Shown: positions 1 through 6,099 of the stretch, in pieces
Numbering within the stretch: the first letter of the stretch is position 1
Layout: the number at the start of each line of letters is the position of its first letter
NCBI GenBank assembly: GCA_029865405.1
Contig: JAOUGZ010000156.1
Location: 1 to 6,540, forward strand
DNA length: 6,540 nucleotides
Reading direction: 5' to 3'
From: Betaproteobacteria bacterium
GTDB lineage: Bacteria > Pseudomonadota > Gammaproteobacteria > Burkholderiales > SG8-39
Position numbers and translations under genes: made by a program
The notes under the pieces: generated by a model
What the model saw: only the letters and a program-made list of their open reading frames with translations
Told to the model about the DNA's origin: nothing
The model's database searches: none

Positions 1-1
1 C

Positions 2-610
2 CCGCGCTCGAAGTCGGTGGTCTTCACCACCGACTTGCCGCTGGAGGTCGACCGGCCGATCGACTTCGGCCTGCAGGCGGTGTGCAACATGTGCCAGAAA
101 TGCGCACGCGAGTGCCCGTGCAACGCAATTCCCTTCGGCCCGAAGGTGATGTTCAACGGCTACGAGATCTGGAAGCCCGACGTCGAGAAGTGCGGCCGCT
201 ACCGGCTCACCAACGCCAAGGGCTCGGCCTGCGGGCGCTGCATGAAGACCTGCCCGTACAACCGCGAGGACCTGGTGGAGTCGGAAAGACTCCTGTGGCT
301 CTCGATCGAGGTGCCGGCCGCGCGGCGCGCCCTCATCGATTACGACGACGCCACCGGCGGCGGCGAGCGCAACCCGGTCAAGCGCTGGTGGTTCGACCTT
401 GAGATCGTCGACGGCGCCGCAGTGAAGCCCGCGGCAGCGAACGAGCGCAATCTCGACTTCGGGCGTGGGGAAAAGCTGGCGAAGACGCAGAAGCTGGCGT
501 TCTTTCCGCCGGAACTGCAACCCAAAGGCGGTACCACGCTCAAAGAGGTGGTGCCCATCGACCGCGAGGCCGGACTCGCGGCCTACGCGGCAGCGAAGAG
601 GTGCAAATGA
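2..610 (+). CDS. Reductive dehalogenase-like (RdhA-type) protein, C-terminal part with two 4Fe-4S clusters
   Basis: The frame is open to the left edge, so the gene starts outside the window; the GTG at 17 is internal. 202 residues are visible. Numbered from the first full codon, there are two cluster motifs: C28-x2-C31-x2-C34-x3-C38-P, and C64-x12-C77-x2-C80-x3-C84-P. The 12-residue gap, the segment IDFGLQ before the first motif, NGYEIW between the motifs, and GSACGRC and CPYN in the second are hallmarks of corrinoid-dependent reductive dehalogenases (PceA/RdhA), where the two clusters feed electrons to cobalamin. The catalytic cobalamin-binding part would lie upstream and cannot be seen. About 118 residues follow the last cysteine, longer than I expect for classical respiratory RdhA, and this tail has no further cysteine cluster. 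The distantly related QueG also has two such clusters, but the motif details fit RdhA better. Whether it dehalogenates anything is unknown. Its stop overlaps the next gene. Confidence 0.8.
   Translation, partial: PRSKSVVFTTDLPLEVDRPIDFGLQAVCNMCQKCARECPCNAIPFGPKVMFNGYEIWKPDVEKCGRYRLTNAKGSACGRCMKTCPYNREDLVESERLLWLSIEVPAARRALIDYDDATGGGERNPVKRWWFDLEIVDGAAVKPAAANERNLDFGRGEKLAKTQKLAFFPPELQPKGGTTLKEVVPIDREAGLAAYAAAKRCK
595..603 (+). promoter_or_regulatory. Shine-Dalgarno site for the small secreted protein gene
   Basis: The purine-rich GAAGAGGTG lies inside the end of the upstream gene. Its GAGG core is 5 bases before the ATG at 607 and 8 before the ATG at 610. It therefore supports a start at one of these two codons rather than the in-frame GTG at 601, which lies inside the site. 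Confidence 0.6.
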
Positions 611-966
611 TGAGAGCGTTACTTCTTGTATTCCTGCTTGTGGCCCAATCCGCCCTCGCCGGCGAGGCGGACGTGGTGGACGTCAAGGTGCGTCGGAACT
701 CCTCGGGCACCTTCGATTTCGACGTCACCGTGAAGAGCGTGGACAAGGGCTGGAATCACTACGCAGACGCTTTCGAGGTGTTGGGGCCCGATGGCACGGT
801 GCTCGGCCGGAGGATCCTGTACCACCCGCACGAGACCGAGCAGCCGTTCACGCGCGACCTCTACGGGGTGAGGATCCCGGCGGGCGTCACGCTCGTGACG
901 GTGCGCGCGCGGCACAAGCCGAAGGGGTACGACGGCGCGACGATGAGCGTGCCGCTACCGCGCTGA
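607..966 (+). CDS. Small Sec-exported protein of unknown function
   Basis: The product is 119 residues. The N-terminus is a clear Sec signal peptide: a short basic start (MMR), a leucine-rich core and an Ala-Leu-Ala cleavage site near residue 19. The mature part of about 100 residues has no cysteine and alternates short hydrophobic and polar stretches, which suggests a small beta-sandwich. Notable segments are KGWNHYADAFEV, the His-rich YHPHETEQPF, and a C-terminal stretch with RARHKPKGYDG. I recall similar unnamed secreted proteins in proteobacteria but know no function. The ATG at 607 forms an ATGA overlap with the stop of the RdhA-like gene, so the two are probably co-translated. The ATG at 610 is an equally possible start. 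The gene ends one base from the stop of the convergent DUF3179 gene, leaving no room for a separate terminator. Confidence 0.75.
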   Translation: MMRALLLVFLLVAQSALAGEADVVDVKVRRNSSGTFDFDVTVKSVDKGWNHYADAFEVLGPDGTVLGRRILYHPHETEQPFTRDLYGVRIPAGVTLVTVRARHKPKGYDGATMSVPLPR

Positions 967-967
967 A

Positions 968-2074
968 TTACGGCAGCGCGCGCACGATCTCGCTGTCGGG
1001 ATTGAACGCCAGCCAGGCGAACGCGAAGTGCACGCCGCCCTCCAGCGCCGCGAGGCGCTCGCCCTTGAGCGGTCCCGCCACCGCTTCGCCCAGGACGTTC
1101 CAGCGCGAGCCGGTCGCCCGGTCGACGAACTCGCCGTCGCGCTGCGCGAACTCGAGCACGCCCTCCGCGACGCGCCGGTCGAAAACCGTCGCCGCCGGAA
1201 TGCGGCGGCCTTCGGCAATGTCCTGGCTGTCGAGCGGGGACGCCATGTCGGCCTTGGCGAAGACCACGTACGGCACGTCGCCCAGCTTGCGGTTGGACAC
1301 CGGGTGGCGCTCGAGTAGCGACAGCGGATACAGGCGATGCTTGCCCGCCACGCTCACCGACAGCACGCGCTCCATGGGTGGCAGCCGTCCATCCGGCGCC
1401 TGCGAAAGCAGGAACGGGCTCTGCCGGATATCGTCGTAACCGACATAGGGATTGCGCCCGTAGGGGCGCGCATGGCCGGTCTCGCGCGACAGCACCAGGC
1501 CGGCCGGGTACGCGGCGGCGAAATCGGCGAACGACACGATCTCCGCGGGCAGGCGCTCGAGGCGGGTGCCGGCGTAGTGGCCGACGATGCCGGTGCCGGT
1601 GAACTGCTGCCACCACGACTCGGTCTGCCGGTCGTACATCACCAGGTCGGAAAGGCGCAGCCGCCCGGTGGTGCCGAAATCGAGCGTGCGCCCGCCGACG
1701 TTGCGGTCGAACACCATCGAAGCGTTGCACAGCGGGCAGAAGGTCACCGCCACCGGCCGTCCGGCGGGGGTGTCGTTGACGATCTCGTGGAACATGAGGA
1801 TCTGCAGGGGATAGGCGCGCGCTTCCTTGCCGACGCGCAGGACGATGACCGGCTCGGCGGGCTTCAGCCAGGCGCGGGCCGCGCGCGCGCCGACGAAGCG
1901 CGGCCGGTCGATGGCGGGGATGCCGTCCTTTGGCGGACCGCCCGACTGGATCTCGGCGAGATCCACGGTGCGGCGGGAGAAATCGGTCTTCGGCCATTCC
2001 GCCCGATCATTGGCGCCCTGGCCGAGCGCCAGGGCGGGCGCGAGCAGCAGCGCGGCGAGCGCGGCGCGACTCAT
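968..2074 (-). CDS. DUF3179 domain-containing exported protein
   Basis: The product is 368 residues. The first 18 or so are a Sec signal peptide (MSRAALAALLL, then an Ala/Leu core ending ALALG). The rest matches the DUF3179 family as I know it: an FHEIVND segment with H96, then VTFCPLCNASMVFDR with Cys113 and Cys116, then FGTTGRLRLSDLVMYDRQT and ESWWQQFTGTGIVG. The biochemical function of DUF3179 is not known to me. The C-P-L-C pair in an exported protein could bind metal or act in redox chemistry, but that is inference. The ATG overlaps the TGA of the DoxX gene (ATGA) and has no good ribosome site of its own, so translation is probably coupled. This is the last gene of the minus-strand operon. 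The reading frame stays open upstream inside the DoxX gene, but the signal peptide and the overlap fix the start here. Confidence 0.85.
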   Translation of the reverse strand: MSRAALAALLLAPALALGQGANDRAEWPKTDFSRRTVDLAEIQSGGPPKDGIPAIDRPRFVGARAARAWLKPAEPVIVLRVGKEARAYPLQILMFHEIVNDTPAGRPVAVTFCPLCNASMVFDRNVGGRTLDFGTTGRLRLSDLVMYDRQTESWWQQFTGTGIVGHYAGTRLERLPAEIVSFADFAAAYPAGLVLSRETGHARPYGRNPYVGYDDIRQSPFLLSQAPDGRLPPMERVLSVSVAGKHRLYPLSLLERHPVSNRKLGDVPYVVFAKADMASPLDSQDIAEGRRIPAATVFDRRVAEGVLEFAQRDGEFVDRATGSRWNVLGEAVAGPLKGERLAALEGGVHFAFAWLAFNPDSEIVRALP

Positions 2075-2532
2075 GCCGGCGCCGATACGTAGCGCCGGCG
2101 GATCCAGTGATCGATCGAGAGCATCCCCGGCCCGTGGCACAGCGTGACAAGCAGCAGCACGCCCCAGTAGAAATGCGACATCAGGGCGGCCTCGTTGCCG
2201 CCCAGCACGTGCCAGAAGGAGATCACCGCCATCACGTTTACCACGGACAGCGACAGCGCGGCAAAGCGCGCCGCCAGGCCGAGCGCGAGCAGCGGCGGGA
2301 AGGCGAGCTCGCCGAAGGTGCCGAGCCACGCCGCTGCCTCGGGCGGCAGGAGCGGCACGCGGTACTCGTTCTTGAACAGGTACAGCGTGCCGTCCCAGTT
2401 GCCGATCTTGAGCAGGCCCGAGCGGAAGAAGATCTCGGCCACGTACACGCGGATGCCGAGATCGACGAGGTGCGCGGCGGCGTTCAGCCAGCCGCGCACG
2501 CGGTGGCTCCAGGCGATGAGCTGTGGGTTCAT
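2071..2532 (-). CDS. DoxX-family membrane protein of the bufferin operon
   Basis: The product is 153 residues with about four membrane helices, near residues 20-38, 66-86, 88-108 and 115-137. This matches the length and topology of DoxX proteins. Family-like features are the segment AEIFFRSGLLKI at the end of helix 1, followed by a Trp/Asp turn (GNWDGT), and a His in FWHV. DoxX genes are frequent partners of DUF2282/DUF692/DUF2063 clusters; as I recall, the gold-induced gig cluster of Cupriavidus metallidurans has one too. A role in electron supply or in handling the copper-loaded peptide at the membrane is possible but unproven. The ATG overlaps the stop of the DUF2063 gene (ATGA), with a GGAG 10 bases upstream. 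The gene overlaps the next start in the same way. Confidence 0.85.
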   Translation of the reverse strand: MNPQLIAWSHRVRGWLNAAAHLVDLGIRVYVAEIFFRSGLLKIGNWDGTLYLFKNEYRVPLLPPEAAAWLGTFGELAFPPLLALGLAARFAALSLSVVNVMAVISFWHVLGGNEAALMSHFYWGVLLLVTLCHGPGMLSIDHWIRRRYVSAPA

Positions 2533-3218
2533 TGTGCGATCACTCCGGCTTGGACCCAGGCGGCGAAGGCCATCCGGGCAACGAACGCGGCATCGGCGGC
2601 AGTCGCGGCCTCGAGCGCGGGGCCGAGTGCGTCGCCGGCCCGCAGCCGCTCGAGGAAGCGGTAGTCGCCGGCGCCGAGCGAACATACCTCTACGCGCCAT
2701 CCGGCGCGGTGCACGAGGATACGATCGGGGCCCGCGTCCAGGTTCACCGACGCGGGGTCGCCGCCCTCCTGGTGCGCCTCCCAGATGCGCTGCAGCGGCC
2801 AGGCGGAACCGAGCAGCGCACAGGGCGGCGCGAGGCGCACCTCGGTCGGGCGCGACAGGTCGAACGGCGGCGGGTCGGCGGCATAGAAGGCGAGGTGCGC
2901 GAGCCACTCCATGCGCGCGACGTCGGGCAGGTAGGGCAGGTCGGCGGCCTGCGGATAGCCGTCGAGGAAGGCGGCGAGCTGCGCCCCGTACTCGTGCAGG
3001 TCGCCGCTCGCCGAAGGCGATACCTGCGAATAGTCGCGCGCCATGACCTCGAAGCACGCCGCGCCGACGATGGCGCGCACGATCGGATAGGCGCCTGCAA
3101 GCGCGGCGCTCCAGTTGCCGAACACGTTGGCGCGGTAGACGCGCATGCGTGCCGGACCGGCCGCGGCATCGAGCAGCGCGGCCGCGAACGCGCGCTGCTG
3201 CTCAAGCAGCGACAGCAT
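2529..3218 (-). CDS. bufC: DUF2063 (BufC/HvfC) partner protein of the MNIO enzyme
   Basis: The product is 229 residues, a normal length for the family. The N-terminal DUF2063 domain spans about residues 5-105. It has the typical [11 protein letters not shown] and [14 protein letters not shown] segments, an EYG motif with AAFLDGYP, and [15 protein letters not shown]. The second half contains the usual [11 protein letters not shown] followed by a beta-rich end. Proteins of this family were once annotated as DNA-binding. In MNIO systems they act as the partner that presents the precursor peptide to the DUF692 enzyme. The ATG lies inside the last 17 bases of bufB, with GGAAG 6 bases before it, so the genes are coupled. 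The neighbours make the assignment strong. Confidence 0.9.
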   Translation of the reverse strand: MLSLLEQQRAFAAALLDAAAGPARMRVYRANVFGNWSAALAGAYPIVRAIVGAACFEVMARDYSQVSPSASGDLHEYGAQLAAFLDGYPQAADLPYLPDVARMEWLAHLAFYAADPPPFDLSRPTEVRLAPPCALLGSAWPLQRIWEAHQEGGDPASVNLDAGPDRILVHRAGWRVEVCSLGAGDYRFLERLRAGDALGPALEAATAADAAFVARMAFAAWVQAGVIAQ

Positions 3219-4029
3219 GCATCGCTTCCAGGCGCGCCTGCGCCTTGCGCGCCTCGTCGAGCAGCACCTCGAGCGGCGGCACGTCCGTGTCCCACTCGAT
3301 CAGCGTCGCCACCGGCCCGAACAGGCCGAGCGCGGCCTCGTAGAGGCGCCACACGTCGTCGGCGACGCGTGCGCCATGGGTGTCGATGAGGCAATCCTCG
3401 CCGGCGGAATGGCCCGCGAGGTGGATCTCGCACACGCTCTCGGGAGCGAGCGCGCGCATTTGCGCCAGCGCGTCGCGCCCGAGGTTGACCTGGTTCACGT
3501 ACAGGTTGTTCACGTCGAGCAGCACGCCGCAGCCCGAGCGCCGCGCCAGCGCAGCGAGGAACTCGCCTTCGTTCATCTCGTGCGGACCCGGCTCGAGATA
3601 GCAGGACACGTTCTCCACCAGAAGGCGCCGCCCGAGCCGGTCCTGCAGCCGCGACACGCGGCTGGCGACCAGATCGAGGGCCTCGCGGGTGTAAGGCAGC
3701 GGCAGAAGGTCGTTGAAATGGCGGCCCGCCGCCGCGCCCCAGCACAGGTGCTCGGAGACGAACGCCGGCTCGACGCGGTGCACGAGCTCGAACAGCCGGT
3801 TCTCGTGCCGCACCGAGTAGCCCTCGGCCGAGCCTAGGCCGAGCCCCACCCCGTGCAGGCTGAGCGGGTAGTCGCGGCGCAGCGACTCCAGTACGGCGCG
3901 CTCGCGCCCGCCGGCGCCGAAGTAGTTCTCGCTGTGCACCTCGAGCCAGCCGGCCGCGGGCCGCGCGCCGCCGACGAAGTCGGCGTAGTGCCGCGCGCGC
4001 AGCCCGATGCCGGCGCCGAGCTGCGTCAA
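3202..4029 (-). CDS. bufB: DUF692 multinuclear non-heme iron oxidase (BufB, MNIO)
   Basis: The product is 275 residues from the proposed TTG start. It is a TIM-barrel enzyme of the DUF692 family, which uses two or three iron ions and oxygen to modify cysteines in a precursor peptide; in bufferins these become 5-thiooxazoles. Conserved segments are visible in order: GAGIGLR (5-11), EVHSENYF (30-37), LSLHGVGL (56-63), SEHLCW (92-97), LVENVSCYL (137-145), [10 protein letters not shown] (170-179), EIHLAGH (201-207), DTHG (216-219) and IEWDTDVP (244-251). These supply the His, Glu, Asp and Asn residues expected around the metals, so the enzyme looks intact. No ATG or GTG fits before the conserved GIGLR. 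The TTG, two bases after the bufA stop and with GAAGG upstream, gives the expected N-terminus. Longer versions would run inside bufA and are unlikely. Confidence 0.93.
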   Translation of the reverse strand: MTQLGAGIGLRARHYADFVGGARPAAGWLEVHSENYFGAGGRERAVLESLRRDYPLSLHGVGLGLGSAEGYSVRHENRLFELVHRVEPAFVSEHLCWGAAAGRHFNDLLPLPYTREALDLVASRVSRLQDRLGRRLLVENVSCYLEPGPHEMNEGEFLAALARRSGCGVLLDVNNLYVNQVNLGRDALAQMRALAPESVCEIHLAGHSAGEDCLIDTHGARVADDVWRLYEAALGLFGPVATLIEWDTDVPPLEVLLDEARKAQARLEAMHAVAA

Positions 4030-4031
4030 GC

Positions 4032-4319
4032 TCAGCCCTTCTTCATCTTGGCCAGACGGCCGGCCTCGCCCTGCTTCATGCTGCCGCCCATCTGCACGCA
4101 GGTTCCGGCCTTCACCACCTTGAAGTCGTTCGGGTCGTAGTCCATCTTGGATTGCCCGGCGCAGGAATGCGCGGTCTTGTTGCTGCCGCAGTCGTTCTTG
4201 CCGGCCTTGGCCACGCCCCAGCACTTTTCCTGGTCCTTGTCCTGCGCGAACGCGCCACCGTGCGCGCCGAGCGCGAACAGTCCGGCCACGGCTGCTGCAA
4301 CGAGGGTCTTCTGATCCAT
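4032..4319 (-). CDS. bufA: DUF2282 bufferin precursor peptide (BufA), Sec-exported, four cysteines
   Basis: The product is 95 residues. Residues 1-25 are a Sec signal (K4, an Ala/Leu/Gly core, cleavage after AFA). The mature part has exactly four cysteines: C33, C44, C53 and C74. They sit in the typical DUF2282 pattern [14 protein letters not shown], then HSCAGQSK, then a DPNDFK segment and AGTC. In known bufferins some cysteines are converted to thiooxazoles and the mature peptide binds copper in the periplasm. Which cysteines are modified here cannot be read from sequence. The tail after C74 is rich in Met, Gly and Lys (GGSMKQG to MKKG). A strong ribosome site precedes the ATG. This is the first gene of the operon, two bases from bufB, and the long upstream frame is not part of it. 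Confidence 0.93.
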   Translation of the reverse strand: MDQKTLVAAAVAGLFALGAHGGAFAQDKDQEKCWGVAKAGKNDCGSNKTAHSCAGQSKMDYDPNDFKVVKAGTCVQMGGSMKQGEAGRLAKMKKG

Positions 4320-4324
4320 GGTTG

Positions 4325-4332
4325 TCTCCTTT
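4325..4332 (-). promoter_or_regulatory. Strong Shine-Dalgarno site of bufA
   Basis: On the minus strand this reads AAAGGAGA, with GGAG 6 bases before the ATG at 4319. It is the best ribosome site in the window, as expected for a peptide needed in excess over its modifying enzyme. It fixes the bufA start. Confidence 0.8.
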
Positions 4333-4340
4333 GAGGTTGA

Positions 4341-4358
4341 GGGCCCTGCACCAGGCCC
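4341..4358 (-). promoter_or_regulatory. Possible leader hairpin upstream of the bufA ribosome site
   Basis: The 18 bases form an inverted repeat: GGGCC pairs with GGCCC, and the stem extends through CTG/CAG with one bulged C, leaving a loop of about three bases. It would sit in the 5' leader of bufA, 8 bases before the Shine-Dalgarno site. It has no U-run, so it is not a classic terminator. It could affect mRNA stability or translation, or be chance in GC-rich DNA. Confidence 0.3.
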
Positions 4359-4400
4359 GTCCGTGTAGGTCGCCTGCGCGCCGTGCGTATTACGGGTCCC

Positions 4401-4428
4401 GGAATATCTTTTTGCGGGTGTAAGGTTT
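4401..4428 (+). promoter_or_regulatory. Candidate ECF-type promoter for the sigma/anti-sigma genes
   Basis: In the divergent gap, plus strand, CCGGAATA resembles the GGAA-type -35 element of ECF sigma factors. A short T-run follows, and TGTAAGG about 14 bases later is a possible -10 region. This is also one of the few AT-rich patches nearby. Transcription would start near 4433, giving a short leader before the ATG at 4455. The exact -10 is uncertain. The match is by eye and no promoter for this sigma group was compared. Confidence 0.35.
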
Positions 4429-4454
4429 GCCCGCCAGCCCGGGTCTTGTGCAGG

Positions 4455-4967
4455 ATGGCAACTGCAAGAACCGAGGAGCTGGCGCGCCTGCGTCCGAAGC
4501 TCATGGCATTCGCGCTGCAGCGCACGCGCAGCCGCGATCAGGCGGAAGACGCGGTGCAGGAGGCGCTGGTGGCAGCGCTCGAGGGGCTGCATCGCTACGC
4601 CGGGGGCTCCTCGCTCAGCACCTGGCTATTCGGTATCCTGAAGCACAAGATCGTCGATGGCCTGCGCCGCGGGCCGCGCGAGGAAGCCCTGGACATGGAA
4701 CTGGATGATCTGCAGCACGAGGGGCCCGGTCCCGAGCAGACCTGCGCGAGCCGCAACGCGCTCGCGGCGATCGACCGCAGCCTGGACAGCCTGCCGGTGC
4801 GCTCGGCCCAGGCGTTCGTGCTGCGTGAGGTCCTGGGCATGGAGACGGATGAAGTGTGCCGCACGCTGCAGGTGACGCCGACGCATTGCTGGGTGCTGGT
4901 GCACCGGGCGCGCATGCGGCTGCGCGCGTGCCCCGAGGTCGGGCGCATCGTGGCCGAGGCCGGCTAG
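4455..4967 (+). CDS. ECF sigma-70 family sigma factor (first of two)
   Basis: The product is 170 residues. The sigma-2 domain spans about 9-75, with region 2.2 DQAEDAVQEALVAAL (28-42) and region 2.4 STWLFGILKHKIVDGLRR (55-72), which reads the -10 element. After a linker, the sigma-4 domain spans about 104-160, with VLREVLGMETDEVCRTL and a recognition helix around TPTHCWVLVHRARMRLR. There is no sigma-1.1 or sigma-3, which defines the ECF type. The LGMETDEVC and CWVLVHRARMRLR segments resemble a proteobacterial ECF subgroup that, as I recall, is usually followed by a short zinc-finger anti-sigma; none follows here. The ATG at 4455 gives the normal N-terminus but has only AGG directly before it. 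A TTG at 4446 is an alternative. It is divergent from bufA, so control of the bufferin operon is a reasonable inference. Confidence 0.88.
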   Translation: MATARTEELARLRPKLMAFALQRTRSRDQAEDAVQEALVAALEGLHRYAGGSSLSTWLFGILKHKIVDGLRRGPREEALDMELDDLQHEGPGPEQTCASRNALAAIDRSLDSLPVRSAQAFVLREVLGMETDEVCRTLQVTPTHCWVLVHRARMRLRACPEVGRIVAEAG

Positions 4968-5446
4968 TGGGATTCGAGGAAACCGTCCGCACCCATGCCG
5001 CTGATCTGTACCGCTACGCCTATTGGCTCGCGCGCGACCCCGCGCAGGCCGAGGACATCGTGCAGGAAGCGCTGCTGCGCGGCTGGCGCGCGTTTCCGCG
5101 CCTGCGCGAGCGCGCCGCGGCCAAGGCGTGGCTGTTCTCCATCGTGCGCAACGAATACCTGCGCGCCCTCGGCAGTGCGCCGCCCGCCGCGGAGAGCCTG
5201 GACGGCCTGGACCTTCCGGACGAGCGCCCGGAGCTGTTCGGCCTGGAGATGCGCGACGCGCTCGCCGCGCTGCCCGTGTCCTACGCCGAACCGCTCGCGT
5301 TGCAGGTGCTGGGCGGGTTCAGCTGCGCGGAGATCGCCGACATGATCGGCGCGACCGAAGGCGCCACCATGACCCGCCTGACGCGGGCGCGCCAGGCGCT
5401 CAGGCGGCTGGTGACGCCGAAGGATCGCAAGGCGGGGCCCGCATGA
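4967..5446 (+). CDS. ECF sigma-70 family sigma factor (second of two)
   Basis: The product is 159 residues from a GTG start. The sigma-2 domain spans about 3-70, with region 2.2 DPAQAEDIVQEALLRGW (24-40) and region 2.4 KAWLFSIVRNEYLRAL (53-68). The sigma-4 domain spans about 90-150, with ALPVSYAEPLALQVLGGFS, then a helix-turn-helix CAEIADMIGATEG and LTRARQALRRL. The GTG shares its G with the TAG stop of the first sigma gene, and GAGG lies 7 bases upstream, so coupling is likely. Its sequence differs clearly from the first sigma (RNEYLRAL against LKHKIVDGLRR in region 2.4), so this is not a recent duplication and promoter specificity may differ. Its stop overlaps the anti-sigma start, marking it as the direct partner of that protein. 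Confidence 0.9.
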   Translation: MGFEETVRTHAADLYRYAYWLARDPAQAEDIVQEALLRGWRAFPRLRERAAAKAWLFSIVRNEYLRALGSAPPAAESLDGLDLPDERPELFGLEMRDALAALPVSYAEPLALQVLGGFSCAEIADMIGATEGATMTRLTRARQALRRLVTPKDRKAGPA

Positions 5447-6099
5447 TCTGCCTCGACTACCGCCGTCAGCTCCTCGCCGGCACTGGCGAGACGGACGCCA
5501 TGCGCGTGCACCGCCTGCAGTGCGCGTCCTGCGCCGCCGAATGGACGGAGCAGGGTGCGTTCGAGGACACCCTGCGCGAGGCTCTGCAGGTGCCGGTGCC
5601 CGCAGGCTTCGCCGAGCGCATGGCGCAGGCGCAGGTCGCGCGCCGGCGCACGTTCCTCGCCGTCGCCGCGACCGCGCTGGTGGCGGCCGGCGCGGGCGGA
5701 TATGCCTGGCTCGCGCGGCAGGATCCGCTCGCGCTCGCCTGCATCGACTTTGTCATGAAGGAAGAGGCGAAGTCGATCATGCTCGGTGCCATGCCGCGCG
5801 CGGAGGCGCAGGCCGCGCTGGCGCCGACCTTGGCCCTGGAGCGGCTCGAGCGCGTCGGCGAGGTGAAGCACGTGCGGCCGTGCCCGTTCAACGGCCAGAC
5901 CGCATACCACGTGGTGCTGGCCGTGCCGCAGGGCATGGTGACCCTCCTGGTGATGCCGGCGACGCGCATGACGGGCAGGCGCCACGCGACGAAGGAAGGT
6001 CTGCACGCCGATGTCGTCGCGCTCGAGCGTGGCAGCGTCGGCATCGTCGGCACGGACCTCGCCGTGGTGATGAGCGTGGCGGGCGCGCTGCGCGCCTAG
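5443..6099 (+). CDS. Membrane anti-sigma factor with zinc-binding motif (DUF3379-like)
   Basis: The product is 218 residues. The cytosolic N-terminus has Cys3 and H23-x3-C27-x2-C30, the signature of zinc-binding anti-sigma (ZAS) domains that hold an ECF sigma. A single membrane helix runs about residues 70-90 (FLAVAATALVAAGAGGYAWL), preceded by three arginines, which suits an N-in, C-out topology. The periplasmic part of about 125 residues has Cys100 and Cys147 (in RPCPFNG), plus His143 and His156, which could sense redox state or metal; that is inference. The C-terminal half resembles the DUF3379 family found beside ECF sigma genes, but I judge this from memory. The ATG overlaps the TGA of the second sigma (ATGA), the usual sign of a sigma/anti-sigma pair. 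A second anti-sigma for the first sigma is not visible. Confidence 0.82.
   Translation: MICLDYRRQLLAGTGETDAMRVHRLQCASCAAEWTEQGAFEDTLREALQVPVPAGFAERMAQAQVARRRTFLAVAATALVAAGAGGYAWLARQDPLALACIDFVMKEEAKSIMLGAMPRAEAQAALAPTLALERLERVGEVKHVRPCPFNGQTAYHVVLAVPQGMVTLLVMPATRMTGRRHATKEGLHADVVALERGSVGIVGTDLAVVMSVAGALRA

Noticed and set aside
964..970. Search for a bidirectional terminator between the convergent genes
   Set aside because: Only one base separates the two stops, and I see no stem followed by a T-run on either side.
861..1997. 378-residue minus-strand frame within the DUF3179 gene
   Set aside because: Extreme Arg/Pro/Gly content and no recognisable domain. The overlapping DUF3179 frame shows clear family motifs.
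1930..3389. Several long plus-strand frames opposite doxX and bufC
   Set aside because: Low-complexity Arg/Ala/Gly sequences with no motif. The minus-strand genes there are well supported.
4030..4224. N-terminal extension of the DUF692 frame up to 4224
   Set aside because: It runs antiparallel in composition to DUF692 proteins, lies wholly inside bufA, and its Arg/Gln-rich sequence has no family features. The conserved start of the enzyme fits the TTG at 4029.
4383..4454. N-terminal extension of the first sigma factor
   Set aside because: The added residues are Cys/Pro-rich, unlike ECF sigma N-termini, and would overlap the likely promoter.
4320..4592. N-terminal extension of the DUF2282 frame into the sigma gene
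   Set aside because: The signal peptide and strong ribosome site fix the start at 4319. The extension crosses the divergent promoter region and the opposite-strand sigma gene.
6082..6096. Perfect inverted repeat GGCGCGC-T-GCGCGCC as a terminator
   Set aside because: It lies in the last codons of the anti-sigma gene, has a one-base centre and no T-run after it. Such repeats are common in GC-rich coding DNA.
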